Positions 43,837 to 52,943 are shown, counted from the first letter of the stretch. The stretch is DNA of 64,000 nt from Saprospiraceae bacterium (GCA_022841745.1 JALHQW010000006.1:101192-165191), one strand, 5' to 3'. Notes: generated by a model not told the origin, from the sequence alone. Program-made: numbers and translations.

Positions 43837-45045
43837 ATGAAATCACTCTACCTGACTTTTTATTGCATCATTTTCCTTCAATCGCTACAAGCCCAGTGGA
43901 TTGAACTGCCCAGTTTTACCACCAAACCACTTACCTCGGTGGACTTCAAGGACGAGAGCATGGGCTTGGTCTGCGGTCACAACCAAATCTGGCGTACCAC
44001 CAACGGCGGCGACGACTGGACTTCGGTTTACACTGGAAACGAGGCAATCAGCCTCGAAGAAGTGCGCTGGGCCAGCGACCAAGTAGCCGTGGCCGTGGGG
44101 CTTGCCCAAGACGGAAGCAAGGGCCTGATACTCCGCTCCACTGACAGTGGGCAGTCGTGGTCACAGGTAAACAACACTATCTCATCCATTTTCACTGACA
44201 TTTTTTTCGTGAGCGAAAACGTGGGCTACCTCTGCGGTGGCAATACCCGCATTTTGAAAACAACCAATAGCGGCCAAAGCTGGACTTCGCAGTTCAACGA
44301 CAACAATTCCGACCTGTTTTCCATCCATTTTATCAGTGAAAATGAAGGTTATGCAGCGGGTGGCGTGGGTGGTACTGGACGGCTGCTACATACTAACAAT
44401 GGTGGAGCAACTTGGGTGGATGTGAATTTGCCTGCCCCTTTTCTCCTTCAGTCCGTGTTTTTTGCTTCGCAAAACGTGGGCTATGTGGCGGGCGTGGGTG
44501 GTGAAATGCGAAAGACCGTGAACGGTGGCACTGACTGGGAAGACCTCAGCACCGCCAACTCGACCAATATCCTCGACCTCTATTTTTTCGACCATACGTT
44601 TGGGTTTCTTGTGGGCGGCACATTGACTGTTACTTCCCTTCAAAAGACCGTTAATGGCGGCGGTTTTTGGGGGAATGATGCCCCCAATGCCGGAGCGGGC
44701 CTGTTCAGCATTGACTTCGTTGGCACAACCGGCTACGCCGCCGGCGTGAACGGCACAGTATTAAAAACAGTGGTGACAGTGAGCACGGAGGAGGTAGAAG
44801 ATGCAGTGGCGGCAAGGGTTTTTCCCAATCCTTGCTCCGATGTTTTGACCGTGGAATTGCCGGAGGCAAAACTGGTGAGGATGGAACTGCTGGACGTGAA
44901 TGGGAGGCTCTTGCGGAGCAACAAAATGGATTCAACTGCTACGACCACGACCTTGGATATTTCAAGCCTACAACCGGGTTTTTATTTTTTGAAAATCTCC
45001 ACGAATGAAGGGATAGCTGTGAGGAAACTGACCGTTGCCCGATAA
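43837..45045 (+). CDS. YCF48/BNR-type beta-propeller protein with T9SS type A sorting domain
   Basis: 402 residues with signal peptide (LQSLQAQ). Repeated blades of the photosystem II assembly factor-like family: IWRTTNGGDDWTSV, ILRSTDSGQSWSQV, ILKTTNSGQSWTSQ, LLHTNNGGATWVDV, MRKTVNGGTDWEDL. A C-terminal T9SS sorting domain starts about residue 325 (ARVFPNPCSDVLTVELPEAK) and ends VRKLTVAR. Exported and probably surface-attached by T9SS; ligand unknown. It follows the FG-GAP pair by 20 bp and could be cotranscribed. Confidence 0.9.
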   Translation: MKSLYLTFYCIIFLQSLQAQWIELPSFTTKPLTSVDFKDESMGLVCGHNQIWRTTNGGDDWTSVYTGNEAISLEEVRWASDQVAVAVGLAQDGSKGLILRSTDSGQSWSQVNNTISSIFTDIFFVSENVGYLCGGNTRILKTTNSGQSWTSQFNDNNSDLFSIHFISENEGYAAGGVGGTGRLLHTNNGGATWVDVNLPAPFLLQSVFFASQNVGYVAGVGGEMRKTVNGGTDWEDLSTANSTNILDLYFFDHTFGFLVGGTLTVTSLQKTVNGGGFWGNDAPNAGAGLFSIDFVGTTGYAAGVNGTVLKTVVTVSTEEVEDAVAARVFPNPCSDVLTVELPEAKLVRMELLDVNGRLLRSNKMDSTATTTTLDISSLQPGFYFLKISTNEGIAVRKLTVAR

Positions 45046-45069
45046 TTTATTTGTGAAATCACCTAATTG

Positions 45070-47466
45070 ATGTCAAGAATAATTTTTGTTTTATTGCTCT
45101 TTGCCTTCGGCAAAACTGCATTCTCGCAACAAGATGTGCTGATGCTGGGAGCAACCAATGGGAAACCAGAGGAGATGCTCGTGCTAAGTGGCCGGGTGCT
45201 CAATTCGGTCAGCAGCGAACCCATACCAGGGGCAGTATTGCAGCTGCAACCCATCGGCTTAAACGAAGTGACCGCCACGGATGGAAATTTCAAATTTTCT
45301 ATTCCCCCAGGATTTTATACCCTGATTATCAGCAACTTAGGATACGAGGAACGCAGTGTCAAAATTCAAATCCTCGGCGATGCCAGCCACGACTTCATGC
45401 TGTCAGAAGGTGCTATTGAATTGGAGCAAATCACCGTCACCGAAACCCGCAGCAATGACAACGTGCGTGAGGTTTTGGCAGGCGTGGAGCAGTTGAGCAT
45501 CGAACGGATGGAGCGGCAGGCGAAGTTCTTGGGGGAAACAGATGTGCTGCGCAGCCTCCAGTCTGTGAGCGGGGTCACGAGCGTGGGCGAGGGCGCCTCT
45601 GGCTTCAACGTGCGGGGCGGCAACACCGATGAGAACCTGATTTTGATGGACGGCAACTTGGTGTTCAACCCCGTGCATGCGCTCGGTTTTTTCTCGCTTT
45701 TTCATCCCGATATGGTTCAGGGCGTCACGCTCTACAAGGGCGGGGTACCAGCCAAATACGGCGGGCGGCTCTCTTCTGTGCTCGATGTGCGGCTGCGGGA
45801 AGGCAACGACCAGCGGCTATCGGCAAAGGGGGGCGTGGGCATCGCCACTTCCCGCCTCGTGCTGGAGGGGCCGATTGTGAAGAACAAGGCATCGTTCATC
45901 GTGGGGGCAAGGGCCAGCTACGTGGACTGGATGCTGAAGCGCACCAACAACGTTGACCTACAGAAAAGCCAAGCCTTCTTCTACGACCTGACAGCCAAAG
46001 TGGACGCCCGTTTGACGAAGACGACCCAGTTCGGCTTAACGGCCTTCAATACGCATGACGATTTCCAGTTTGCCGACGAGGTGAAGTTCGAGTACGCCAC
46101 ATCGAGCGCCAATGCCTATATCAAACAGTTGATCGGTAAAAAAATCAACTTGACGGCGCAGGTGAACGCCGGGGAATACCAGAGCGATTTATTCGATGTG
46201 AACGGCAACGACCAGTCGCAGTTCACCAATCGAATCGGGTTTTTGCGGGGCAATTTTGGGGGTGTTGCGCAGCTCACAAAAGGCTACAACATGGATGCAG
46301 GCGTGGAACAAACCCGCTACCGGGTGTCGCCGGGCAAGTTAGCACCGTTGTCTGATTCCAACGTGAAGCCCGACCAGTTGTCCGACCAGGATGGCTTCGA
46401 GACCAGTTTTTACCTAAACAACCAAGTGGCTTTTGGTAAAAAAATCGAGGTGATGCTCGGTGGGCGCTACACCATTTTCAAGAACCGGGGCCCGGGACAG
46501 GTCTATCTCTATGAGCCGGGGGTGCCGAAGCGGGAGCAGACCATCATTGACTCGGTTTCGTTTTCCGAAGGCGAGGAAATCGCCAACTACACAGGCTTCG
46601 AGCCTCGCTTCTCAATCCGCATCAGCACGGGTGAAAACAGTTCCATCAAGGGGGGCTACAACCGCTCGTACCAGTATTTCAGTCAAGTTTCCAACACGGC
46701 TTCGGCCACGCCGATTGACATCTGGCAGTTATCAAACTACCATGTCAAGCCGCAGTGGGCGGACAATTTCTCGTTAGGCTACCACCATAATTTCAACGAG
46801 AACATTGACCAGACCTACCTGACGGTTTTTTACCGCAACATCGAAAACCTGATAGACTACAGGGATTTTGCACGGCTGCTGCTCAACCGCCACCTCGAAA
46901 CGGAGCTGGTGACAGGCAAAGGCAAGGCATACGGCGTGGAGTTTTACCTGAAAAAAAGCCTACGACAACACCAGTTCGAGCTGAACTACACCTATTCCCG
47001 AACCCTGCGCCAAGTATTGCGAAGCGAGGTGCAGGCGCCCATCAACCGTGGTGACTGGTACCCATCCAACTTCGACAAACCCCATAGTTTTAACCTCAAT
47101 TATTTCTGGCAAATCAAGCCGAAAAGCAGCCTATCTGCCAATTTCACCTACAGCACTGGCAGGCCTACAACAGCGCCGGTTAGTTCATTTAGCAGTGGAA
47201 ATGTACTTACGGCACCCGTTTACTCGGAGCGCAACCAATTCCGAATCCCCGACTACCACCGCCTCGATGTGGCCTATTCCATCGGCCCGTGGGGCAAAAA
47301 GGAGCGTTGGCGCAACAGCCTGACCTTCTCGATTTACAACCTGTATTTTAGGAAAAATGCTTTCTCCGTTTTCTTCCGCCAGAACCCGTTCCAAAGCGTG
47401 ACCGCCTACCGTGTGGCCGTGCTTGGCTCGATGTTCCCGGCGGTGACGTATGATTTCGAGTTTTAG
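45070..47466 (+). CDS. TonB-dependent receptor with N-terminal carboxypeptidase-regulatory-like domain
   Basis: 798 residues; signal peptide ending TAFSQ. A carboxypeptidase-regulatory-like domain (about 40-115) precedes the plug (GASGFNVRGGNTDENLILMDG) and a barrel. ATG at 45070 is used; a TTG one codon earlier is less likely. Together with the DUF4249 lipoprotein downstream it forms a pair common in Bacteroidota, whose substrate is generally unknown. The C-terminal Phe fits an outer-membrane barrel. The stop codon TAG is the first triplet of the repeat that follows. Confidence 0.9.
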   Translation: MSRIIFVLLLFAFGKTAFSQQDVLMLGATNGKPEEMLVLSGRVLNSVSSEPIPGAVLQLQPIGLNEVTATDGNFKFSIPPGFYTLIISNLGYEERSVKIQILGDASHDFMLSEGAIELEQITVTETRSNDNVREVLAGVEQLSIERMERQAKFLGETDVLRSLQSVSGVTSVGEGASGFNVRGGNTDENLILMDGNLVFNPVHALGFFSLFHPDMVQGVTLYKGGVPAKYGGRLSSVLDVRLREGNDQRLSAKGGVGIATSRLVLEGPIVKNKASFIVGARASYVDWMLKRTNNVDLQKSQAFFYDLTAKVDARLTKTTQFGLTAFNTHDDFQFADEVKFEYATSSANAYIKQLIGKKINLTAQVNAGEYQSDLFDVNGNDQSQFTNRIGFLRGNFGGVAQLTKGYNMDAGVEQTRYRVSPGKLAPLSDSNVKPDQLSDQDGFETSFYLNNQVAFGKKIEVMLGGRYTIFKNRGPGQVYLYEPGVPKREQTIIDSVSFSEGEEIANYTGFEPRFSIRISTGENSSIKGGYNRSYQYFSQVSNTASATPIDIWQLSNYHVKPQWADNFSLGYHHNFNENIDQTYLTVFYRNIENLIDYRDFARLLLNRHLETELVTGKGKAYGVEFYLKKSLRQHQFELNYTYSRTLRQVLRSEVQAPINRGDWYPSNFDKPHSFNLNYFWQIKPKSSLSANFTYSTGRPTTAPVSSFSSGNVLTAPVYSERNQFRIPDYHRLDVAYSIGPWGKKERWRNSLTFSIYNLYFRKNAFSVFFRQNPFQSVTAYRVAVLGSMFPAVTYDFEF

Positions 47467-47645
47467 TCTTCAGTCCGGCAGTCCGCAGTCCGGCAGTTCG
47501 CAGTCTTCAGTCCGGCAGTCCGGCAGTCGGGGGCTGCTACCACGGCACTGACTGTGGACTGCCGGACTGCCGGACTGCCGGACTTTCGGACTGCGGACTG
47601 CCGGACTGCGGACTGCCGGACTACCGGACTACCCTTTGGACTAAA
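47464..47645 (+). repeat. CAGTCCGCAGTC hairpin element, plus orientation, multi-unit arms
   Basis: TAG|TCTTCAGTCCGGCAGTC through a left arm of about seven units, loop GGGGGCTGCTACCACGGCAC, then a right arm of CGGACTGCCGGACT units. It ends ten bases before the DUF4249 ATG and fills the 189-bp spacer. Confidence 0.92.
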
Positions 47646-47655
47646 AAATGCTTTT

Positions 47656-48702
47656 ATGAAAAAAACAATACCAGCCACCCTTCTACTGCTTTCGCTGCTG
47701 TTCGCCCGGTGTATCAGCGAGATAAACCTTGACATAGACAGCAACCGCACTTGGGTCAATGTGGATGGCCTCGTGACCGATAGCCTGCAAGTGCAGACCA
47801 TCAAAATCAAGCGGAGTGCCGTGATTGGCGTGGGCAACGACAATATCCTGCCGCCCGTGGAGGGTTGCGCCGTGAAGGTGCTCGACGATGCGGGGCAAAG
47901 CTTTGATTTCACGGAAACGGAACCAGGTGTTTACACCCGTGAAATGCAAGGCCTGCCCGGTAGAGCCTACCAAGTGGAGGTTAAAATGCCTGATGGTAAA
48001 ACCATTTTGAGCCGACCTTCGGTGCTGGTAGAGGCACCTCCCCTACTCCCTATCACTGCCGAAATTACCGAGAAAACCATCATCGGTGCTAACGGGCGAG
48101 CCACTACTACCAACCAGTTGTCATTAGGCATGAACACAGAACTTGGCGCTGTTTCGCAACGTCCCTACCTGCGCTGGCGGGCAACAGGCGAGTACGAATT
48201 TAAAGAGAACTTCCCAATGGCGCTCAGTACGAAGACCTGCTACATCAAGAACAACCTTGACTTCAACAATATCAAGATTTTCGACCCCAACGAATTGGAA
48301 GGCACTACCCTAACGAACGAGCCTTTCCTCAATACAGCCTTCGATTATCGCTTTGCCGACCAGTATTGTTTTCACCTGTTCCAATACGCTATAAGTGAAG
48401 AGGAGTACCGGTATTGGGAGCAAATGCGGGACATCGTGACCATTGATGGAAGCCTCTTCGACCCTCCGCCGGGCACGGTGCAGGGCAACCTTTACGACTC
48501 CAACGACCCCGACGAACTAATTCTTGGCTATTTCTCCGTGTCGGGCGTGGCGTATCGGCGGGAGTTTGTCAACAGCAATTCGTTGGGTTTTTTCGTAGAG
48601 CCTCGGTGCAGTTCGCTCAGTTTCCGGCCCCAGTACCCCGATTGCCGGGCCTGCCAAACCATCCTTTTTAGCAGCCTCGACAAGCCAGTGTATTGGCCGT
48701 AG
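47656..48702 (+). CDS. DUF4249 lipoprotein, TonB-receptor partner
   Basis: 348 residues, lipobox LFARC. The segment INLDIDSNRTWVNVDGLVTD and the following beta-rich domain are typical of DUF4249. These proteins usually follow a TonB receptor, as here, and are presumed surface-exposed accessory lipoproteins. The ATG at 47656 is chosen; the longer open frame upstream (to 47554) is repeat sequence translated as CRTAGLPD-like residues. Confidence 0.88.
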   Translation: MKKTIPATLLLLSLLFARCISEINLDIDSNRTWVNVDGLVTDSLQVQTIKIKRSAVIGVGNDNILPPVEGCAVKVLDDAGQSFDFTETEPGVYTREMQGLPGRAYQVEVKMPDGKTILSRPSVLVEAPPLLPITAEITEKTIIGANGRATTTNQLSLGMNTELGAVSQRPYLRWRATGEYEFKENFPMALSTKTCYIKNNLDFNNIKIFDPNELEGTTLTNEPFLNTAFDYRFADQYCFHLFQYAISEEEYRYWEQMRDIVTIDGSLFDPPPGTVQGNLYDSNDPDELILGYFSVSGVAYRREFVNSNSLGFFVEPRCSSLSFRPQYPDCRACQTILFSSLDKPVYWP

Positions 48703-48908
48703 TTTCAGTCCGCAGTCTTTCAGTCCGCAGTCCGGCAGTCCGGCAGTCTTCAGTCCGGCAGTCCGGCAGTCCACAGTCCGGCAGTCCACAGTCGGGGGCT
48801 GCTACTACGGCACTGACTGCGGGCTGCCGGGCTGCCGGACTGCCGGGCTGCCGGACTGCCGGACTGCCGGACTGAAGACTGCCGGACTGCCGGACTGCCG
48901 GACTGTGG
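48700..48908 (+). repeat. CAGTCCGCAGTC hairpin element, plus orientation, long arms
   Basis: Starts at the DUF4249 stop (TAG|TTTCAGTCCGCAGTC). Left arm of GGCAGTCC units, loop GGGGGCTGCTACTACGGCAC, right arm of GCCGGACT units extending almost 100 bases. It ends 15 bases before the next ATG and fills the 221-bp spacer. Confidence 0.92.
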
Positions 48909-48923
48909 ACAAAATATTTCTAC

Positions 48924-50390
48924 ATGAAAAAAAGCTACCTACTACTAATGCTACTGCCATTGCTGGGTTGTAAGCCAAAACAAAAGCTCGACAACTGGAT
49001 TGCCACCTTGCCCAGCCACGGCACCAACTCGTCGCCACGACTGGCCGATTTGACGGGCGATGGCATCCTGGACGTGGTCATTGGGGCAGGCAAAAACGAG
49101 TGGCAGCAGAGCGATACGGCTGTCGTAGCGTTGGATGGAACGAATGGCAAACTGCTTTGGTCGGTGGCTGCTCCTAACCAAGTGACGGGCACGGCCAGCT
49201 TTCTCGATGTGACGAAAGATGGTGTCCCCGATGTTTTTATCGGAGGTCGAAGTGCCTTTATGGTTGGCATCAATGGCAGAACAGGTCAATTACTTTGGCA
49301 ATACCAACTGCCAAAGGACACGATAGGCGCTATCCGCTTTGCAACGCACAACTTCTTCAACGCACAGGCCGTGCCCGACCAATCGGGCGATGGGATTCAG
49401 GATTTGCTCGTAGCCAATGGCGGCAACCCACAATCCTACCCCAATACCGCCGATGGACGTGAGCCGGGCGTGCTCATGGTATTGGAAAGCACAACGGGAA
49501 AAGTGCTGGCCATCGCTGCCGTAGCTGACGGCAAGGAAACCTATATGTCGCCTTTGATTTATGATTTTGGCAAAAATGGAAACCTCGAAGTGATTTTCGG
49601 AACAGGTGGCGAGACCATCGGTGGCGGCCTCTATCGTGCGGCATTCGCCGATTTGATGAAAAATGACTTGAGCAAAGCCAAGGCGCTCATGCAAACCACT
49701 GGTCACGGGTTCGTCGCCCCGCCCGTATTGGCGGATATTACCCAAGATGGCACCCCTGATATTGTGACCAATAACCAAGGCGGCATCCTGATGGCTTTTG
49801 ATGGCAAAACGGATAAGCTGATTTGGCAATTGAAGGTGGACAGCACTGAGTCGAGCAGTAGTTTGGCAGTCGGGTATTTCAACAATGACGAAGTGCCTGA
49901 TTTTTTTGGGCAGTATTCCGTTGGCGTTTGGCCAGACAACAGCGGCTCCCGCCAATTGGCTGTTGACGGGCGCAATGGCAGTATATTGAAGGAGTACCGA
50001 CTTGGATGCACTGGGTTTTTCTCACCTGTAGCATTGGACATTGACGGCAACGGCATGGACGAAATCCTGATGAGCGTCAACAACTACAACTGCACGGGCA
50101 TTCATGTGGTGGACTGCCAGCATTACCTCGCCTTGTTTGATTTTAAAAAAGGTGTGCGGCAGTTCAGCGAACAAAAAAAAGTGAAAAACCTCTCCACCAC
50201 CCCGTGGGTCGGTGATATGGACGGCGACGGGCTACTCGACGTCGTCTATTGCGTGCAAGCCAATACATCGAAAATCATCGAGTTTTATGGGATGGGGTTA
50301 GTAAGACAGGAGTCAAGGCAAAAATTGAAAAAGAGGCCGCATTGGGGTGCTTATATGGGCAATTTGGGAGACGGGATTTTTCAACGTTGA
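48924..50390 (+). CDS. Beta-propeller lipoprotein (FG-GAP/PQQ-like repeats)
   Basis: 488 residues, lipobox LLGC. Blades resemble FG-GAP and quinoprotein-like repeats: DLTGDGILDVVIGAG, DVTKDGVPDVFIGG, INGRTGQLLWQYQ, ADITQDGTPDIVTNNQGG, DMDGDGLLDVVYCV. An envelope-anchored binding protein is inferred. It could be part of the same unit as the TonB receptor and DUF4249. No catalytic residues can be assigned. Confidence 0.82.
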   Translation: MKKSYLLLMLLPLLGCKPKQKLDNWIATLPSHGTNSSPRLADLTGDGILDVVIGAGKNEWQQSDTAVVALDGTNGKLLWSVAAPNQVTGTASFLDVTKDGVPDVFIGGRSAFMVGINGRTGQLLWQYQLPKDTIGAIRFATHNFFNAQAVPDQSGDGIQDLLVANGGNPQSYPNTADGREPGVLMVLESTTGKVLAIAAVADGKETYMSPLIYDFGKNGNLEVIFGTGGETIGGGLYRAAFADLMKNDLSKAKALMQTTGHGFVAPPVLADITQDGTPDIVTNNQGGILMAFDGKTDKLIWQLKVDSTESSSSLAVGYFNNDEVPDFFGQYSVGVWPDNSGSRQLAVDGRNGSILKEYRLGCTGFFSPVALDIDGNGMDEILMSVNNYNCTGIHVVDCQHYLALFDFKKGVRQFSEQKKVKNLSTTPWVGDMDGDGLLDVVYCVQANTSKIIEFYGMGLVRQESRQKLKKRPHWGAYMGNLGDGIFQR

Positions 50391-50482
50391 CTTTGATTGC
50401 TCAGCAATTTGTGCCAAAAAATTTACACGGCATCTATGTCCTTTTGCCCACCATTTGCATCTATCCATAAAAAATCCAATCC

Positions 50483-51457
50483 ATGAAACAGTCCATTTTT
50501 TGCTTCGTAACAGTTTTCGCCCTGCTTTTTGCCGCAGCCTGTCAAAACGCTGAAAAAACAGCACCTGCGGACTTAGATTCTCCACAAGCTTATTTCCCTG
50601 AAGAAACTACGGTTTCTGCCAATCAGGCTGCCCCTTCTGACGAAGCTGATTTTCAGTCCAAAGCCGCTGATATCGAAACAGAAGAAGAACCACCCGCCCC
50701 GCCCCAACAGCCCAACGGCGGCGGTGGCCAGCCAAAGCCCCCAATCAAAAACCCGAAATCAGAAGTACCGAATCCGCCCATTGCAAGGCAAATCATCAAG
50801 ACCGCCGAGTACCGCATTCAAGTGGAAAACGTGGACAAGAGCAGCCGCCATGCCAATGAACTGGCAACGAAACATGGCGGCTTTGTTTCTGCCAGCGAAC
50901 TGAGCAACACCAGCTACGAAACCTCCAACCGCATCACCATCCGGGTGCCAGCCGCCAATTTCGACGTCCTGCTCAACGACCTTGGCACCGATGCACTGCA
51001 TACTGTCTTCAAGCGCATCAGTTCGCAGGACGTGACGGAGGAATACGTGGACATCACGACTCGCCTTAAAACCAAAAAAGAAGTGCGTGACCGCTACGTG
51101 GAAATCCTGCGCACGAGGGCCAAGTCTGTAAAGGACGTTTTGGATGCCGAAGAACAAATCCGCATCATCCAAGAAGAAATAGAAGCCAAGGAAGGCCGCC
51201 TGCGCTACCTGAAAGACCAGGTGGGCATGAGCACCATCAACCTTGAGCTTTTCCAGACCATCGAATATCGCCCCGAACCAAATGCTTTCCACGAGTCTTT
51301 TTGGTCGAAAATGGTCGGCGGCTTGAAGAATGGTTGGGAACTGCTGCAAGGCATCGTCATTTTCTTCGTAAACATTTGGCCGTTGCTCATCATTGGCGGG
51401 CTGCTGTGGTGGAAGCGCCGTTGGGTTTGGTCAAAAATCAGGCGGAAACAGGTGTAA
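50483..51457 (+). CDS. DUF4349 membrane lipoprotein
   Basis: 324 residues. Lipobox LLFAAAC, a low-complexity acidic/proline linker (about 35-95), then the DUF4349 domain (ARQIIKTAEYRIQVENVDK, GGFVSASELSNTS, SSQDVTEEYVDI) with a long coiled coil, and a membrane helix (IVIFFVNIWPLLIIGGLLWW) before a basic tail. Function unknown; related proteins occur in many bacteria. Confidence 0.85.
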   Translation: MKQSIFCFVTVFALLFAAACQNAEKTAPADLDSPQAYFPEETTVSANQAAPSDEADFQSKAADIETEEEPPAPPQQPNGGGGQPKPPIKNPKSEVPNPPIARQIIKTAEYRIQVENVDKSSRHANELATKHGGFVSASELSNTSYETSNRITIRVPAANFDVLLNDLGTDALHTVFKRISSQDVTEEYVDITTRLKTKKEVRDRYVEILRTRAKSVKDVLDAEEQIRIIQEEIEAKEGRLRYLKDQVGMSTINLELFQTIEYRPEPNAFHESFWSKMVGGLKNGWELLQGIVIFFVNIWPLLIIGGLLWWKRRWVWSKIRRKQV

Positions 51458-51489
51458 TTGCCATTTTTTGCCACTTATATTTGCCTGAA

Positions 51490-51562
51490 AAGGAATGAGG
51501 AATGAGGGATAAAGAATGGCATCCGCCAAATCATCCCTCATCCTTCATCCCTTATCCTTTGC
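51490..51562 (+). repeat. Inverted repeat, GGAATGAGGAATGAGGGAT family
   Basis: Left arm GGAATGAGGAATGAGGGATAAAG and right arm TCATCCCTCATCCTTCATCC are complementary, around GAATGGCATCCGCC. It ends 3 bases before the carbonic anhydrase ATG. The same unit occurs in coding DNA in the GH67 and FG-GAP genes. Unlike other elements it starts about 30 bases after the preceding stop. Confidence 0.8.
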
Positions 51563-51564
51563 TT

Positions 51565-52083
51565 ATGCCACTCATTATACCCGTCCGGGGCTTTACGCCA
51601 CAATTCGGAAAAGACTGCTACTTGGCTGAAAATGCCACCATCATTGGCGATGTGATCATGGGTGACCAATGCAGCGTTTGGTTCACCGCCGTTGTACGTG
51701 GGGACGTTAACTTCATCCGCATGGGCAACAAAGTGAACGTGCAGGACGGCGCCATCATCCATGGCACTTACCAGAAGTGCGGCACCACCATTGGCAACAA
51801 TGTGAGCATTGGCCACCGGGGCATTGTACATGGCTGCACCATCCACGACAATGTGTTGGTGGGAATGGGCGCCATCGTGATGGACAATGCAGTGGTTGGT
51901 GAAAACTGCCTGATAGCAGCCGGGGCCGTGGTGCTGGAAAACTCAGTACTGGAGCCCGGCCATATCTATGCTGGCGTGCCCGCCAAAAAAGTAAAGGCTA
52001 TCCCTTCGGAAATCTTCAAGGGCACAGTCGAGCGCATTGCCAACAACTATTTGATGTACGCGGGGTGGTTCAAAGCCCCATGA
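51565..52083 (+). CDS. Gamma-class carbonic anhydrase-like hexapeptide-repeat protein
   Basis: 172 residues with left-handed beta-helix hexapeptide repeats. Metal-binding histidines H66 (AIIHGTY), H84 and H89 (SIGHRGIVHGC) match gamma carbonic anhydrases, together with VVRGDVNFIRMGNKVNVQDG. ATG at 51565 starts the family's normal N-terminus. Its 3' end overlaps the cytidylate kinase gene on the other strand by 37 bases. Cytoplasmic trimer expected. Confidence 0.92.
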   Translation: MPLIIPVRGFTPQFGKDCYLAENATIIGDVIMGDQCSVWFTAVVRGDVNFIRMGNKVNVQDGAIIHGTYQKCGTTIGNNVSIGHRGIVHGCTIHDNVLVGMGAIVMDNAVVGENCLIAAGAVVLENSVLEPGHIYAGVPAKKVKAIPSEIFKGTVERIANNYLMYAGWFKAP

Positions 52084-52820
52084 GTTGATTCTGCCCGTTC
52101 CCGCACCAAGTCCAACGCCAACTCCAATTGCTGTTCATGGTCGAGGTCGGTGTTGTCTATCACCACGGCATCGTCGGCTTTGCGCAAAGGGCTGTCCGCA
52201 CGGGTGGAGTCAATATGGTCACGTTCAGAGAGGTTTCGCTTGACGCTTTCAAAATCAACATGTTGCCCTTTTGCTGTGAGTTCGTCGTAGCGGCGATGGG
52301 CACGCACATCCACGTCGGCGGTAAGGAAGATTTTCAGTTCGGCTTGGGGAAAAACGACGGTTCCAATGTCACGCCCATCCATCACCACGCCTTTTTGCTC
52401 GCCCATGAGTTGTTGCTGGTGTACCATTTCCCGCCTCACTTCCGAGATGACTGAAACTGGGCTGACCAAATCCGCTACATGCATTTTGCGGATTTCTTCC
52501 GAAACATCCAGCCCGTTCAGGTGGATACGGTTGCCGTTGTCATCTGCCACAAAATGCAGGTGGATATGCTTCAATGCTTCCAACACGGCAGCCTTGTCGT
52601 TTATATCCACTTGGTTTTCAATGAAATACAGCGTGACGGCCCGATACATGTCGCCCGAGCTGATATAGGCATAGCCGAGGGCGTTCCCCATTGCCTTGGC
52701 GAGGGTGCTTTTCCCACAGGATGAATGCCCGTCTATGGCGATGATGATTTTGTTCAAGTGGTTGTGGTTGGTGATTGGTGACTCGTGATTCGTGATTCGT
52801 GATTGGGGGCAAAAATCCAT
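52047..52820 (-). CDS. cmk: Cytidylate kinase
   Basis: The P-loop GHSSCGKST, the CMP-binding SSGDMYRAVTLYF and VVMDGRDIGTVVFP and the lid SERDHIDSTRADSPL identify cytidylate kinase, which makes CDP from CMP. The ATG at 52820 gives 257 residues, but residues 8-21 (RITNHESPITNHNH) are translated GATTCGTGATT repeat; a TTG at 52757 (MNKIIIAIDG) gives the normal family start. Thus the repeat either lies in the leader or has extended the protein. Convergent overlap with the carbonic anhydrase gene. Confidence 0.93.
   Translation of the reverse strand: MDFCPQSRITNHESPITNHNHLNKIIIAIDGHSSCGKSTLAKAMGNALGYAYISSGDMYRAVTLYFIENQVDINDKAAVLEALKHIHLHFVADDNGNRIHLNGLDVSEEIRKMHVADLVSPVSVISEVRREMVHQQQLMGEQKGVVMDGRDIGTVVFPQAELKIFLTADVDVRAHRRYDELTAKGQHVDFESVKRNLSERDHIDSTRADSPLRKADDAVVIDNTDLDHEQQLELALDLVRERAESTHGALNHPAYIK
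52768..52807 (-). repeat. GTGATTCGTGATTGG tandem repeat at the cmk start
   Basis: GGTGATTGGTGACTCGTGATTCGTGATTCGTGATTGG on the plus strand: four or five 8-9-base units. It lies either in the 5' leader or the first 22 codons of cmk, depending on the start codon. Confidence 0.72.
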
Positions 52821-52829
52821 CTTTTACCT

Positions 52830-52872
52830 AAAAGAAAAAGCCTTGGGCAAGAAACCCAAGGCTTTTTCTTTT
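52830..52872 (-). terminator. Intrinsic terminator after the OmpA-family gene
   Basis: An 18-bp perfect stem (AAAAGAAAAAGCCTTGGG and complement) with a 7-base loop; the A/T-rich ends give a U-run in either direction. It separates the OmpA-family gene from cmk on the minus strand. Confidence 0.85.
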
Positions 52873-52894
52873 GAATTTATTTTCAACAGTTGTT

Positions 52895-52943
52895 CAAATT
52901 CCGGCATTGACTGCCAACTGCCAACTGTCTAACTGCTAACTTA
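52895..52943 (-). repeat. AGTTAGCAGTTGGCAG-family repeat at the OmpA gene stop
   Basis: On the minus strand the stop TAA runs into GTTAGCAGTTAGACAGTTGG, then CAGTTGGCAGTC. It matches one arm of the 16742-16882 element, without a clear partner arm. Confidence 0.68.
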
